The notes beneath the pieces are model-generated. The model had not been told where the DNA came from. It ran no database searches and worked only from the letters and a program-made list of their open reading frames with translations. From Achromobacter spanius (GTDB lineage: Bacteria > Pseudomonadota > Gammaproteobacteria > Burkholderiales > Burkholderiaceae_B), in NCBI RefSeq assembly GCF_029637605.1, contig NZ_CP121261.1, positions 620,001-684,000 on the forward strand: a DNA stretch of 64,000 nt, read 5' to 3'. Below are positions 37,176-46,193 of this stretch, one piece after another (position 1 is the stretch's first letter; each line of letters starts with the position of its first letter). A program made the position numbers and the translations under genes.

Positions 37176-38667
37176 AGGTATCCCTTAACTCGAAACTGGC
37201 GCGCAACTGGTTGACGGCGTCGTCGTAACCGATGTTTTCGCCGATGTCTTGCTGCAAGTAGGCTTCCAGGCGCGGATAGCGCGCGATGGCTTCGTCCAGC
37301 TGCGGATCGTTGCCGGCCGCATAGGCGCCCACGGCGATCAGGTCGCGGTTGCGCTGGTAGCGCGACAGGTTCTGCTTGAAGCGGCGCACGATGGAGAACT
37401 GCTGCGGCGTGATCAGCGAGGTCATCGCGCGCGAAATCGATGCTTCGATATCGATGGCGGGGTAGTGCCCGGCTTCGGCCAGATGGCGCGACAGCACCAC
37501 GTGGCCGTCCAGGATGGCGCGCGCCGAGTCGGCGATCGGGTCTTGCTGATCGTCGCCTTCGGCCAGCACCGTATAGAACGCGGTGATGGAACCGGCCTTG
37601 CCCGACGGGCCCGGCGCACCCATGCCGGCGCGTTCCACCAGCATTGGCAGCTTGGCGAACACCGACGGCGGGTAGCCCTTGGTGGCGGGCGGTTCGCCGA
37701 TGGCCAGCGCGATTTCACGTTGCGCCATGGCGAAACGGGTCAGCGAATCCATGATCAGCAGCACGTCTTGGCCCTGGTCGCGGAAATGCTCGGCCAGGCG
37801 GGTGGCGTAGGCCGCGCCCTGCAGGCGCAGCAACGCGGACACGTCGGCGGGCGCCGCCACGACTACCGAGCGGGCCAGACCTTCGGGGCCCAGGTTGTGT
37901 TCGATAAATTCCTTGACTTCGCGGCCACGTTCACCGATCAGGCCCACGACGATCACATCGGCCTTGGTGTAGCGGGCCATCATGCCCAGCAGCACGGATT
38001 TACCCACGCCGGAGCCGGCGAACAGGCCCATGCGCTGGCCTCGACCCACGGTCAAGAGGCCGTTGATGGCGCGCACGCCCGTGTCCAGCACGGTGTCGAT
38101 CGGGGCGCGCGACAAGGGGTTGATGGGCTGCGCGGACAGTGGCGCCAACTCGGCGCCCGTCAAGGGGCCCAAGCCATCCAGCGGGCGGCCGGCGCCGTCC
38201 AGCACACGGCCCAGCAGCGCGTTGCCCACGGGCAGGTGGCGGCCCAGTTGGGGCTTGGCGTTGCCATTCAATTCGGCCTTGCGCGGCAGCGGGATCGCGC
38301 GTTGCACGGGCGGTTCGCCGGGCACGACGCGCGCGCCGGGCGGCAGGCCGGAAATGTCGGCCTGCGGCATCAGGTACAGCGTGTGGCCGTCAAAACCCAC
38401 CACTTCGGCGTCGGCCCAGTGGTCATGGCCGCGCGCGATTTCGATGCGGGCGGCGGCGCCCACGGGCAGGCGCAGGCCGGTGGCGTGCAGCACCAGGCCG
38501 GTGGCACGCGTGATCTTGCCGCTGACCAGCCAGGGGTCGGTGGACGCCGCGCGGATCGAGCCGATCTGCAACTGCGTCTGCCAGCGTTCCAGCACCGGCA
38601 CGGTGGCGGCAGGCGTGGCGGGCGCGGCCGTCAGGCCGGGTTGTGCCGGAGACGGATTGCCGCTCAC
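37168..38667 (-). CDS. fliI: flagellum-specific ATPase FliI
   Basis: Cytoplasmic hexameric ATPase that powers or primes flagellar export, related to F1-beta. It is 499 residues from the GTG at 38667, which forms a GTGA overlap with the fliH stop and has GGGAGG at 8 bp. A longer frame to 38772 overlaps fliH by >100 bp and is not needed. Walker A GSGVGKS near residue 217; Walker [12 protein letters not shown]; motif [18 protein letters not shown]. The first ~50 residues before the conserved LERWQTQL start are an extra Pro/Ala-rich leader, perhaps the FliH-binding part. Confidence 0.97.
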   Translation of the reverse strand: MSGNPSPAQPGLTAAPATPAATVPVLERWQTQLQIGSIRAASTDPWLVSGKITRATGLVLHATGLRLPVGAAARIEIARGHDHWADAEVVGFDGHTLYLMPQADISGLPPGARVVPGEPPVQRAIPLPRKAELNGNAKPQLGRHLPVGNALLGRVLDGAGRPLDGLGPLTGAELAPLSAQPINPLSRAPIDTVLDTGVRAINGLLTVGRGQRMGLFAGSGVGKSVLLGMMARYTKADVIVVGLIGERGREVKEFIEHNLGPEGLARSVVVAAPADVSALLRLQGAAYATRLAEHFRDQGQDVLLIMDSLTRFAMAQREIALAIGEPPATKGYPPSVFAKLPMLVERAGMGAPGPSGKAGSITAFYTVLAEGDDQQDPIADSARAILDGHVVLSRHLAEAGHYPAIDIEASISRAMTSLITPQQFSIVRRFKQNLSRYQRNRDLIAVGAYAAGNDPQLDEAIARYPRLEAYLQQDIGENIGYDDAVNQLRASFELRDTYA

Positions 38668-39407
38668 GCCGGATCCTCCCAGGACACGTTGCGGCCCAGC
38701 GAGGCCGCGACGCGGCGCCAGCGCGTTTGGAGCGTGGCGTCGATGTCGCCAAAAGGCGTCTCGGCGCGGCAACCGCCGCGCGCGATGGATTCATCGGCCA
38801 GCACGCGCCAATGGCCTTCCTTGAGTTCGTCGGCCAGGTGCAGGCGGATCAGTTCGATGTCGTCGGGGTTGGCCCACAAGCGCATCTGGCCATTGGTCGA
38901 CGGGTTGATGTGCAGCACGTCGCGCACGGCCGCGGCCACGGCCTCGGGTTGTTCGGACAGGGTGGTGCGCACGACCTGCTGCGCAATGTCCAGTGCCAGC
39001 GTCAGCAGGCTCTGGCCCATTTTTTCTTCCAGCGCGCCTACCGACGCGGCGCAAGCCTGCACCAGCGCATGCAGGCGCTGCGCTTCTTGGGCGCCTTGCT
39101 CGCGCGCCTGCGTCAGGCCTTCGGCGTAGCCGGCTTCACGGCCCGCGGCGTAGCCCGCTTCGTGGCCGGCCTGCTGGCCGGCTTCCACGCCGGCCGCATG
39201 GCCTTGCGCGTAACCGTCCTCGCGTCCTTCGGCCATGGCCTGGGCGCGCAGCTGCGCCATCACCACGGCGGGATCGGGGCCCGGGTCGGGTTCCGGCTCG
39301 GGCTCCACCTCGACGGTCTCCGGCTCGTCGAACGACAGCATCTGCCAGCGCCGCCAGGCGGCACTGCGCGAGATGAGCGTCGTCGTGCCGTTGTCCGCTT
39401 CAGACAT
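38664..39407 (-). CDS. fliH: flagellar assembly protein FliH
   Basis: Regulator/stator of the FliI ATPase, docking it to the C ring. It is 247 residues from the ATG at 39407, overlapping the fliG stop by 8 bp. The open frame upstream is antisense to the fliG coding pattern and not used. The N-terminus has [10 protein letters not shown]. The middle shows the GxxxG-type glycine-repeat helix of the family ([40 protein letters not shown]). The C-terminal domain follows ([20 protein letters not shown]). Both ends overlap neighbouring genes. Confidence 0.95.
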   Translation of the reverse strand: MSEADNGTTTLISRSAAWRRWQMLSFDEPETVEVEPEPEPDPGPDPAVVMAQLRAQAMAEGREDGYAQGHAAGVEAGQQAGHEAGYAAGREAGYAEGLTQAREQGAQEAQRLHALVQACAASVGALEEKMGQSLLTLALDIAQQVVRTTLSEQPEAVAAAVRDVLHINPSTNGQMRLWANPDDIELIRLHLADELKEGHWRVLADESIARGGCRAETPFGDIDATLQTRWRRVAASLGRNVSWEDPA

Positions 39408-40410
39408 ACGCGTCGTCTCCGGAGTTGCCCAGCACGATCTGGCCGCTTTCGGCCAGGCGACGGGCGATCTGCAGAATCTTCTTCTGTTCGGCTTCGACCT
39501 TCGACATGCGGATCGGGCCCTGGGCTTCCAGGTCCTCGCGCAGCATTTCGGCGGCGCGGCTGGACATGTTGCGCAGGAACTTGGCGCGCAGCTCTTCCTG
39601 GGCGCCCTTGAGCGCGACCATGAGCGTGTCGTTGTCGATTTCCTTGAGGATGAGCTGGATGGCGCGGTCTTCGACGTCGAGCAGGTTGTCGAACACGAAC
39701 ATCTCGTCGATGATCTTCTGCGCCAGGTCGTTGTCGCGTTCGCGCAGGCTGGCCACAACGGTTTCCTCGTCCGAGGAATTCATCATGTTCAGGATCTCGG
39801 CCGCGGTGCGCACGCCGCCCATCTTGCTGCGCTTGGCGCCTTGGCCGGCCAGCACGGAGTTCAGCACTTCGGTCAGCTCGGACAGGGCAGCGGGCTGCAC
39901 GCCGCCGAACGTCGCGATGCGCAGCATGACGTCATTGCGCAGGCGGTCGGTCAACAGTGCCAGCACACCGGCGGCGCGGTCGCGCTCCAGGTGCACCAGG
40001 ATCGTCGCGATGATCTGCGGGTGTTCGTCGCCGATCAGCTCGGCCACGGTGTTGGGGTCCAGCCAGTTCAGCGCGTCGATGCCGCTGCCACCGTCGCCGG
40101 CTTCCAGAATGTCTTCGATCAGGCCGGCCGCGCGGTCGCTGCCCAGCGCCTTGGTCAGCACGCTGCGGATGTAATCGTCCGAACCCAGCGTGACGGCCAT
40201 GAACTGGTCGGCTTCCTGGCGGAATTCTTCCAGCACCACGGCCACGTCGTTGCGCGTGACCTGCTTAAGGCTGGCCATCGCGCCACCCACCTGCTGCACT
40301 TCACGGGCGCTCAGGTACTTGAAGACTTCGGCCGCGGCGTCCTCGCCCAGCGACATCATCAGGACGGCGCTGCGCGTCATGCCGTCCATCGGAGTGGAAT
40401 CATTTTTCAT
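39400..40410 (-). CDS. fliG: flagellar motor switch protein FliG
   Basis: Rotor protein that contacts the stator; three ARM-like domains. It is 336 residues, family length. Contains the EHPQ motif of the middle domain (GDEHPQIIATILVHLERDRA), the MM/MG switch region (AAEILNMMNSSDEE) and the C-terminal torque helix with charged residues (RDNDLAQKIIDEMFVFDNLL, LKGAQEELRAKFLRNMSSRA). Its start overlaps the fliF stop by 11 bp, as is common because FliF's tail and FliG interact. Confidence 0.98.
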   Translation of the reverse strand: MKNDSTPMDGMTRSAVLMMSLGEDAAAEVFKYLSAREVQQVGGAMASLKQVTRNDVAVVLEEFRQEADQFMAVTLGSDDYIRSVLTKALGSDRAAGLIEDILEAGDGGSGIDALNWLDPNTVAELIGDEHPQIIATILVHLERDRAAGVLALLTDRLRNDVMLRIATFGGVQPAALSELTEVLNSVLAGQGAKRSKMGGVRTAAEILNMMNSSDEETVVASLRERDNDLAQKIIDEMFVFDNLLDVEDRAIQLILKEIDNDTLMVALKGAQEELRAKFLRNMSSRAAEMLREDLEAQGPIRMSKVEAEQKKILQIARRLAESGQIVLGNSGDDAYV

Positions 40411-42079
40411 CTTTGCTCATCCAGGTGCGCAGAACCATCGCGACGGCGCGCGGGTCCTTGTTGGCCATCGTGCGGGCGCGTTCCAGGTTGTCTTCGTAAC
40501 GGTTGACTTCCTTGGCGCGGGCCACGTCCTGGGCCTCGCGAACCGCTTCCTGGCGCTCGGCTTCAGCCATTTCCGGATCCACCGGCGGGTACAGGTATTC
40601 GGTGACCGAGCGGCGTACCTTGCGGTACAGCCACAGGGCAAGCACCAGACCCACCAGCCACGCAAGAATGGTCTTGAACAGGGCGATCATTTCCGGGTCG
40701 CGCCACATCGGCAGCGGCGGCGGGCCATCGTTGAACTGACTGTTGACCAGGTTCAGCGAGTCGCCACGCGTTTCGGAATAGCCCATGGCTTCACGAACCA
40801 GGTTGGTCAGCTTGTTCAGTTCTTCGGGCGGCAGGGCCTGCGGCTCGCCGTCCTTGTCGCGCACGTAATTCACCACCACGGCGACCGACAGGCGCTTGAC
40901 GTTGCCCACCGGCTGCTTGATGTGGCTGATGGTGCGGTCCACTTCATAGTTGGTGGTGGCGTCGCGGCGCTCGTTCAGGTTGGCGGTGGCCGCCTGGGTG
41001 CCGGTCTGCTGTTGTTGCTGTTGTTGTTGCTGCTGTTGCTGTTGTTGCTGGGCATTGGCCGGCGGCTGCGGCGGCTGCGCGGGCGGGTTCACCAGCGGGG
41101 CCTGCGCGTTGGGCGGCGCCTGGTTGGACAGCGCGCCGGGCACGCCTTGCGCGGGGTTCACGCCGCGCTGCGTGGAATCGCTGGTTTGCTGGCTGCGCAC
41201 GGCGGCCTGGCCAGGTTCCTGGTTCGGGCGGTAGACCTCGGAGGTTTCTTCGCGGCGGGCGAAGTCGACGTCGGCGCTGGCCTGAGCGTGGACGTTGCCC
41301 GGGCCGACCAGCGGGTTCAGGATGGTCAGGATGCGTTCGACGGTGCGCTGTTCCACTTCGCGTACAAAGCGCATCTGGTCGGCGTCCATGCCGCGGCCTT
41401 CGCCCAGCGGGGCCGACAACAGCCGGCCATTCTGGTCCACGATGGACACGTTTTCGGCGGGCAGTTCTGGCACGCTGGAGGCCACCAGCCAGGAAATTGC
41501 CGACACTTGCGCGTCGCTCAGGCTGCGGCCGGGGTACACGTTCAGCAGCACCGAGGCCGTGGGCGCCTGGCGTTCGCGCACGAACAGCGACTGGCGCGGC
41601 ATGGCCAGGTGGACGCGGGCGTGCTGCACCGTGTTCATGGCTTCGATCGAACGAGCCAGCTCGCCTTCCAGGCCGCGCTGGTAGTTGATCTGTTCCGAGA
41701 ATTGGCTGGCGCCGAAACGGGCGTTGTCCATCAGCTCGAAGCCGACGGAGCCGCCGCGCGGCAGGCCTTGCGAGGCCAACTGCAAGCGGGCGTCGTAGAC
41801 GCGGTCCGCCGGCACCAGCAGCGCGGTGCCGTTTTCGTTGTAGCGGTAGGGCACGTTCATGGAACCCAGGGCCGTCACGATGGCGCCGCCGTCGCGGTCA
41901 TCCAGGTTCGAGAACAGCACCTTGTACTGGGGTTCGCTGCTCCACATCACCGTGGCGACGATCAGCGCGATGACGGCGGCGGCTGCGCCAAGCAGGATGG
42001 GCTTGGGCAGTGCGCGGACCTTTTCCAGCACAGGGAACTTCGCCAGCAGCGACGAGCTCAGAGTGGCCTGCTGATTCAT
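40400..42079 (-). CDS. fliF: flagellar MS-ring protein FliF
   Basis: MS-ring subunit, foundation of the basal body in the inner membrane. It is 559 residues. TM1 ~30-48; ring-building motifs (FELMDNARFGASQFSEQINY, QRGLEGELARSIEAMNTVQH, ARVHLAMPRQSLFVRER); TM2 ~450-470; a C-terminal FliG-binding tail. The large periplasmic insert between the RBM3 halves holds an uninterrupted run of 15 glutamines (codons at 41006-41050) flanked by Pro/Ala-rich sequence. Reads opposite to fliE. Confidence 0.97.
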   Translation of the reverse strand: MNQQATLSSSLLAKFPVLEKVRALPKPILLGAAAAVIALIVATVMWSSEPQYKVLFSNLDDRDGGAIVTALGSMNVPYRYNENGTALLVPADRVYDARLQLASQGLPRGGSVGFELMDNARFGASQFSEQINYQRGLEGELARSIEAMNTVQHARVHLAMPRQSLFVRERQAPTASVLLNVYPGRSLSDAQVSAISWLVASSVPELPAENVSIVDQNGRLLSAPLGEGRGMDADQMRFVREVEQRTVERILTILNPLVGPGNVHAQASADVDFARREETSEVYRPNQEPGQAAVRSQQTSDSTQRGVNPAQGVPGALSNQAPPNAQAPLVNPPAQPPQPPANAQQQQQQQQQQQQQQQTGTQAATANLNERRDATTNYEVDRTISHIKQPVGNVKRLSVAVVVNYVRDKDGEPQALPPEELNKLTNLVREAMGYSETRGDSLNLVNSQFNDGPPPLPMWRDPEMIALFKTILAWLVGLVLALWLYRKVRRSVTEYLYPPVDPEMAEAERQEAVREAQDVARAKEVNRYEDNLERARTMANKDPRAVAMVLRTWMSKDEK

Positions 42080-42399
42080 CGATGGCTCCCGCTGGCTACG
42101 CGGCGCAAGGAAAAAGTCTTCATGTCTTGGTAGGGCAGATTACACATGCAACGTGCTTCTGGTCTGGGGAGAGCCTGGATTATTGCCGTTGGGTCCACAA
42201 TCCCAATCGATGAAAACAGCAGGTTTTTGGCGTTACTTATCCTCTATGTCGATAGAAGGGCAAGCGATGCGGCCCCGGTTGGCGGCATTCAAGGAAATGT
42301 CGGGTTTTTTGGCGGTTTTTAGCGGCTATGGGCGCGCGCGATCGGCGTTACGCTCTGCGGCAACATTGGCGATATGCCCAACCAGCAAGGAATCAGGTA
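42080..42399. promoter_or_regulatory. divergent fliF-fliE upstream region
   Basis: A 320-bp gene-free stretch between the divergent starts of fliF and fliE. It must hold the promoters of both the fliF-to-fliR series and fliE. Less GC-rich than its flanks, with T-runs around 42302-42320. I see no clear sigma-28 or sigma-54 motif, so early-class (FlhDC-type) control is likely by analogy. Confidence 0.45.
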
Positions 42400-42732
42400 A
42401 TGGCTGTATCAGGCTTGAACGGCATCGAAAGCATGCTCCAGCAGATGCGCACCGTCGTGAGCAAGGCGGAAACCGGCAATCTCGCCGCGGGGGAATCGGT
42501 CGGCCAGCCCGACGGTTTCGCCGCCGAGTTGCAGCGCTCGATCCGCCGCGTGACGGCGGCCCAGAACGCCTCGTCGGCGCAGGCGAGGGCCTTTGAGATG
42601 GGTGCGCCCGATCTTGCGCTGAACGATGTGATCATCGACATGCAGAAAGCCAGCCTTGGCTTTCAGACAGCGGTGCAGGTGCGCAACAAGCTGGTTGCCG
42701 CCTACAAGGAAATATCGTCGATGGCCGTGTAA
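42400..42732 (+). CDS. fliE: flagellar hook-basal body complex protein FliE
   Basis: Junction between MS ring and proximal rod, and first export substrate. It is 110 residues from ATG 42400 (AGGAA 9 bp upstream). The frame extends 24 codons upstream but the family start [18 protein letters not shown] fixes it. The C-terminal rod-like helices end in [20 protein letters not shown] and [13 protein letters not shown], the most conserved part. Single gene, followed by its own terminator. Confidence 0.96.
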   Translation: MAVSGLNGIESMLQQMRTVVSKAETGNLAAGESVGQPDGFAAELQRSIRRVTAAQNASSAQARAFEMGAPDLALNDVIIDMQKASLGFQTAVQVRNKLVAAYKEISSMAV

Positions 42733-42745
42733 GCGCGTCGATCTG

Positions 42746-42780
42746 AAAAAGGCCTTTCCATTGATTGGAAAGGCCTTTTT
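42746..42780. terminator. Rho-independent terminator after fliE, possibly bidirectional
   Basis: AAAAAGGCCTTTCCA, short loop, TGGAAAGGCCTTTTT: a 15-bp perfect stem-plus-tract, with A-run on one side and T-run on the other. It can end both the fliE transcript and the convergent minus-strand transcript ending at 42823. Confidence 0.9.
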
Positions 42781-42822
42781 GCATTGGTGCTTTGCTTTTT
42801 TTTCTTCGCGGGTGGTTTTGTC

Positions 42823-43626
42823 TTAATTGCGCTGCGCGCCTTTCTCCAGCCGCCACACCACTTTCTGTAGCCAGTTTTCCTGGCGCGCATCCAGGTTCAA
42901 GAACACGGCGCCGACGTGGCTCATCGGCGGTTCGCCGGTCAGCGACACGTGCCGGGGCGCGGCGTCGTCAGGGCTGTCGGGCTGTATCATCGGCTGCCCG
43001 GAAATGGGGTAGATATTGCGCACTTCCAGCTTGGCGCTAAGCGTACCCAGTTCGCCAAAATCCAACTGCACGTCTTCCATCACCGTGCCGCGCTCCGGCA
43101 AGGCGGGCACGGCAAGCGCGGCCCGCAGGCCCACGCCATCCACCGAAATATCGCGCACCGTGAACTGAAAAGGCTTGGTCTTGGGATCGGGTTGCCAACG
43201 GGCTTGGCATTGGCCGGCGCCCGTGGCGAGCGAGGCGCGAAACATCTTGCGCCGCTGGATGCGGGCCAGACGATCGGGGAAGGGCGACATCAGCGCCGCG
43301 CTGCCGTCGTCGAAATGGATGACTTCGGGGCGCTGCACGCGAAAGCGGATCTGCACGCCGCCATAGGCGGTGGCGTGAAAATGGAACGTTGTGCCGCTTA
43401 ACAGGCCCATGTTGTCGGACTGCTCGAAGTCAGCGCCGGCGTAGTCGCGCGGCCGCCAGAAGAACTGGCGCGTTTGCTTGTCGGCGCCCAGCACCAGCAC
43501 CGCCATTTCACGGTCGGCGGCGTCGCGCACCAGGATGTGGCTGTCGGGGTGCGTCAGCTCGAAGAGGGCGGAACGCATGTCTTCCGGCCGGGTCAGCAGG
43601 AATTCCGGGTCGCTGGCATCCAACAC
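42823..43626 (-). CDS. ycgR: flagellar brake protein YcgR (PilZ domain)
   Basis: Cyclic-di-GMP-dependent brake that slows the flagellar motor. It is 267 residues, starting at GTG 43626. The N-terminal YcgR domain is residues ~15-125. The C-terminal PilZ domain carries the c-di-GMP-binding motifs: an arginine patch (RIQRRKMFR) and DISVDGVGL, followed by IGCxF-type beta strands (MEDVQLDFGELGTLSAKLEV). It faces the fliE terminator and is the last gene of the flaG-to-ycgR series. Confidence 0.92.
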   Translation of the reverse strand: MLDASDPEFLLTRPEDMRSALFELTHPDSHILVRDAADREMAVLVLGADKQTRQFFWRPRDYAGADFEQSDNMGLLSGTTFHFHATAYGGVQIRFRVQRPEVIHFDDGSAALMSPFPDRLARIQRRKMFRASLATGAGQCQARWQPDPKTKPFQFTVRDISVDGVGLRAALAVPALPERGTVMEDVQLDFGELGTLSAKLEVRNIYPISGQPMIQPDSPDDAAPRHVSLTGEPPMSHVGAVFLNLDARQENWLQKVVWRLEKGAQRN

Positions 43627-43649
43627 GATGGTGGTCCTTAGAGAGTGAG

Positions 43650-43991
43650 TCAGGCGGGCGGCGCCGCTTGGGGAAGCTCGCGCGATTCCAGGCGATAAAG
43701 CCAGGCCAGCAATTCTGCCACTGCTACGTACAGTTGGGGAGGAATATGTGCATCCAGGTCCACCTGCATGAGCAGGCCGACCAATTCACGCGATTCGTGC
43801 ACATACAGGCCATTCTCTTCGGCGGCGCGCACGATGGTGTCGGCCAGTTGCCCGTAGCCCTTGGCCACGACGCGCGGCGCGCCGTCCTTGTCGTCATAGG
43901 AAATGGCTACGGCGGCATTGCGGTTGGCGTTGGGGCCATCGCTTGGGGCGACGTTCAGGCCGCCGCCCTGGGAATTGGGGGTATTGCTCAT
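43650..43991 (-). CDS. FlhB C-terminal-domain paralogue without cleavage motif
   Basis: Small protein (113 residues) similar only to the cytoplasmic tail of FlhB (EscU/YscU/FlhB family). It shares AVAISYDDKDGAPRVVAKGY with FlhB's AVALKYDEDKSGAPRVIAKG. It also keeps DLDAHIPPQLYVAVAELLAWLYRLES, which FlhB has in similar form. The NPTH autocleavage site is absent: the aligned position reads ANRN. Comparable FlhB-like fragments (FlhX, YlqH) in other bacteria can stand in for the cleaved FlhB tail. Its start overlaps the stop of the upstream FliK-like gene (TGATG), so the two are translationally coupled. Confidence 0.9.
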   Translation of the reverse strand: MSNTPNSQGGGLNVAPSDGPNANRNAAVAISYDDKDGAPRVVAKGYGQLADTIVRAAEENGLYVHESRELVGLLMQVDLDAHIPPQLYVAVAELLAWLYRLESRELPQAAPPA

Positions 43992-45343
43992 CAGAAATCA
44001 GTCGGGATGACGGGGCGCGGTTCCGTCACGCTGACCGCCAGATTGCTTAAGGTCAGGCCCGCGGCCAAAAGGCGCGAGCGCAGTTGGTCGGAGGCATCAT
44101 TGATCTCGGCCGCGGCCAGCGGCGCGACCAACTGCAATACGATCTGGTCGCCCGCCAGATTCAGCCGTGCATCCACCAGCCCCAGGCGGGGCAGGTCGAG
44201 CTTGAGCCGGGTGGCCCAGGTGGGCGTGGCCGAATCGGGGTCGCCGCCGTAGGGGTCGCGTTCCACTTCCCATTCCATCGGCGTGCCGGGCCAGGCTTCG
44301 CCTTGCCAGGCCAGGGATTGGTTGGCCAGCACGTCCAGCTGCTGGCGCACCAGCACGGTCAGGTCCTGGTGTATGCCGGTCACGGGCGTGCCGGGCGCGG
44401 GTGAGCCGCTGCCCGACGTGGCCTCGGCACCGCCACCGGTACGCGCGGTGCTTGATGTGTCCGAACGGCTGCGCGCCGCCGTGGCGTTTTGCTGGGCGGT
44501 GTCGCGGCTCATCCTGGCCTGCGGCTCTTCCTGCAGCGCGGCCGGGTTGGTGCGGCCGAACACCATGTCGGTCAAATGTGATTCATAGAACAAGCCGCTG
44601 GTCTGCAGGGCTTGGCGCAGCGCCTGGCCCAAGAGGCGGGCGGACGGGCCGCCCGCCGCCAGCGAGGCATGGGCCGCGGCGTCGGCGCCGCGTGCCGCAT
44701 GGGCATCGGCCTGGCCGGCGGGCCGCGTCAGCTTCGCGGCAGCGGCGGCATCCGCGCTGGTCGTGGCGGTTGCGGCTGCGGTGGCGGTGGTTGGTGCGAC
44801 GGGCAAGGCGGGGGCCGGGGGCTGCCCAGCGCCGGCGGCTTGACCGGGCGGCATGGGTTGGCCCGCGCCGGGCGTGGGCTGCGGCGAGGCTTGCGCGGGA
44901 GCTTGCCCGGCGGCTTGCCCGGCCGCGCCGCCATTGGCGTTCCAGAGCGGCGCGCGCCCCTGGACGGCGGGTGCGGCTTCGGGGAACTGGGCCAGCAAGG
45001 CAAGAATTGTCCGGGCGGTGGTGCCCAGCGTGGTCGGGGCGGATGCGGTGGTGTCGCTGCTGGTGACCAGCCCGCGCGCGGCCAGCGCCAGCGCGGCCGC
45101 CGTCTTGGCGTCGACAACGGCATTCTGGCGGTCGCCTCGGGCGCCGCCAGTTTGTATGCCTTGCCGGGGATCGCGGGTGGAACCGTCCGACGACCCGGGC
45201 TTTTCCGGGCCCCCGGGTTGGCTGACGGCGTCTGGCCGTGCGCCCGACACCTGATTGGCGTTCGCGGCGGACATCGTCGTGCCAAGCACGGCGTCCAACC
45301 GCTGCACCAGGACGTTACCGAGTGCGGCGGGACCGACGCTCAT
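43991..45343 (-). CDS. second FliK-like hook-length control protein
   Basis: 450 residues. The first ~290 residues are a low-complexity Ala/Pro/Gln region (AAGQAAGQAPAQASPQPTPG). The conserved C-terminal part has QQLDVLANQSLAWQGEAWPG, ATRLKLDLPRLGLVDARLNL, AGDQIVLQLVAPLAAAEIND and RSRLLAAGLTLSNLAVSV. This matches the FliK C-terminal (Flg_hook) fold, though it differs clearly from FliK at 35296. Overlaps fliT by 4 bp upstream and the FlhB-tail paralogue by 1 bp downstream, forming a unit. Its exact role is not known to me; a partner of the FlhB-like protein is the obvious guess. Confidence 0.8.
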   Translation of the reverse strand: MSVGPAALGNVLVQRLDAVLGTTMSAANANQVSGARPDAVSQPGGPEKPGSSDGSTRDPRQGIQTGGARGDRQNAVVDAKTAAALALAARGLVTSSDTTASAPTTLGTTARTILALLAQFPEAAPAVQGRAPLWNANGGAAGQAAGQAPAQASPQPTPGAGQPMPPGQAAGAGQPPAPALPVAPTTATAAATATTSADAAAAAKLTRPAGQADAHAARGADAAAHASLAAGGPSARLLGQALRQALQTSGLFYESHLTDMVFGRTNPAALQEEPQARMSRDTAQQNATAARSRSDTSSTARTGGGAEATSGSGSPAPGTPVTGIHQDLTVLVRQQLDVLANQSLAWQGEAWPGTPMEWEVERDPYGGDPDSATPTWATRLKLDLPRLGLVDARLNLAGDQIVLQLVAPLAAAEINDASDQLRSRLLAAGLTLSNLAVSVTEPRPVIPTDF

Positions 45344-45741
45344 TCTTCAGGCGCCTGATATCCGTAGGCCGACAGCAGCGTCTGCTGGCGCTTCATGCGT
45401 CCCAGCAGCTCGCCCAGGCGGGCCAGTTGCGGGATAGCCAGCTCGCGCGTCAGCGCATCGTTTTCCAGAATCCGCACGAGCAGGTCGTACTTCATGGCGC
45501 GGCCGGCTTCGTCCAGCGGCTCCTTTTGTTCGGTCTGGCGCAGGAGCTCTACACGCTCGCAATATTGCTGGCCATGGACCATGGCCAAGTCCCAGTCGCC
45601 TGCCTTGGCGGCGGTCAGCATTTCGCCCGTGATGAAAGCGATCTCCTGGTAGTGTTCCAGGATGGCGGGCAGGGACTGGGTCAGGGACGTCATGGAAATC
45701 TCGGGCGTTCTCAGGCTGGCTAAGGGCATGGTTCGGGCCAT
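45340..45741 (-). CDS. fliT: flagellar protein FliT (FliD chaperone)
   Basis: Small helical chaperone for the cap protein FliD; in enterics it also inhibits FlhDC. It is 133 residues from the ATG at 45741, which overlaps the fliS stop codon (TAATG) and has GGAG 5 bp upstream. The alternative ATG 45693 gives 117 residues beginning MTSLTQSLPAILEHYQ and may equally be the start. Helices with EMLTAAKAGDWDLAMVHGQQ and LGELLGRMKRQQTLLSAYGY match the family. Third gene of fliD-fliS-fliT. Confidence 0.9.
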   Translation of the reverse strand: MARTMPLASLRTPEISMTSLTQSLPAILEHYQEIAFITGEMLTAAKAGDWDLAMVHGQQYCERVELLRQTEQKEPLDEAGRAMKYDLLVRILENDALTRELAIPQLARLGELLGRMKRQQTLLSAYGYQAPEE

Positions 45742-46169
45742 TACGGCTCCATGCCGCCAGCCGGCCGGTCGATGGAAGTCTGCCAAGCTTCGGCCAGATC
45801 GGCCAGCAGCCGGTCGGCAATATCAAGCTGCTCGACATCCGCCTTCAGGTTCGCTGTCAGCAGCGTACGGATGATGTAGTCGTAAAGCAGGGCGAGGTTG
45901 GCGGCGATGTCGCCGCCGGCCTCCATGTTCAGCCCCGTTTTCAGGCCTTCATCGACAATCTTGATCGCTTTCGAGATGGCCGCGCCGCGTTCAGCGATGC
46001 GGCCTTCGTTCAAATGGATGCGCGCCTGCCCGATGGCCGCCCGCGCTCCCAGATAAAGCAGGGTGATCAGCCGCTCCGGGCTTGCGCCCAGGACTTGCGT
46101 TTCCAGGCCGATATCGGCGTAGGAACGAACAGAATAAGACCCTGAGGGCCGTCGGGCGGCATACGTCAT
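45741..46169 (-). CDS. fliS: flagellar export chaperone FliS
   Basis: Chaperone that binds the flagellin C-terminus. It is 142 residues, family-typical. Near the N-terminus YADIGLETQVLGASPERLIT is followed by LLYLGARAAIGQARIHLNEG, then ISKAIKIVDEGLKTGLNMEAGGD, and the conserved ANLALLYDYIIRTLLTANLK. Twenty-four bp after fliD on the minus strand. Confidence 0.96.
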   Translation of the reverse strand: MTYAARRPSGSYSVRSYADIGLETQVLGASPERLITLLYLGARAAIGQARIHLNEGRIAERGAAISKAIKIVDEGLKTGLNMEAGGDIAANLALLYDYIIRTLLTANLKADVEQLDIADRLLADLAEAWQTSIDRPAGGMEP

Positions 46170-46193
46170 TTAATGCATCTTCTATTAAATTGA

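Noticed and set aside
37168..38772. Longer FliI start at 38772
   Set aside because: It would overlap fliH by over 100 bp; the GTG at 38667 has a good ribosome site and a GTGA overlap.
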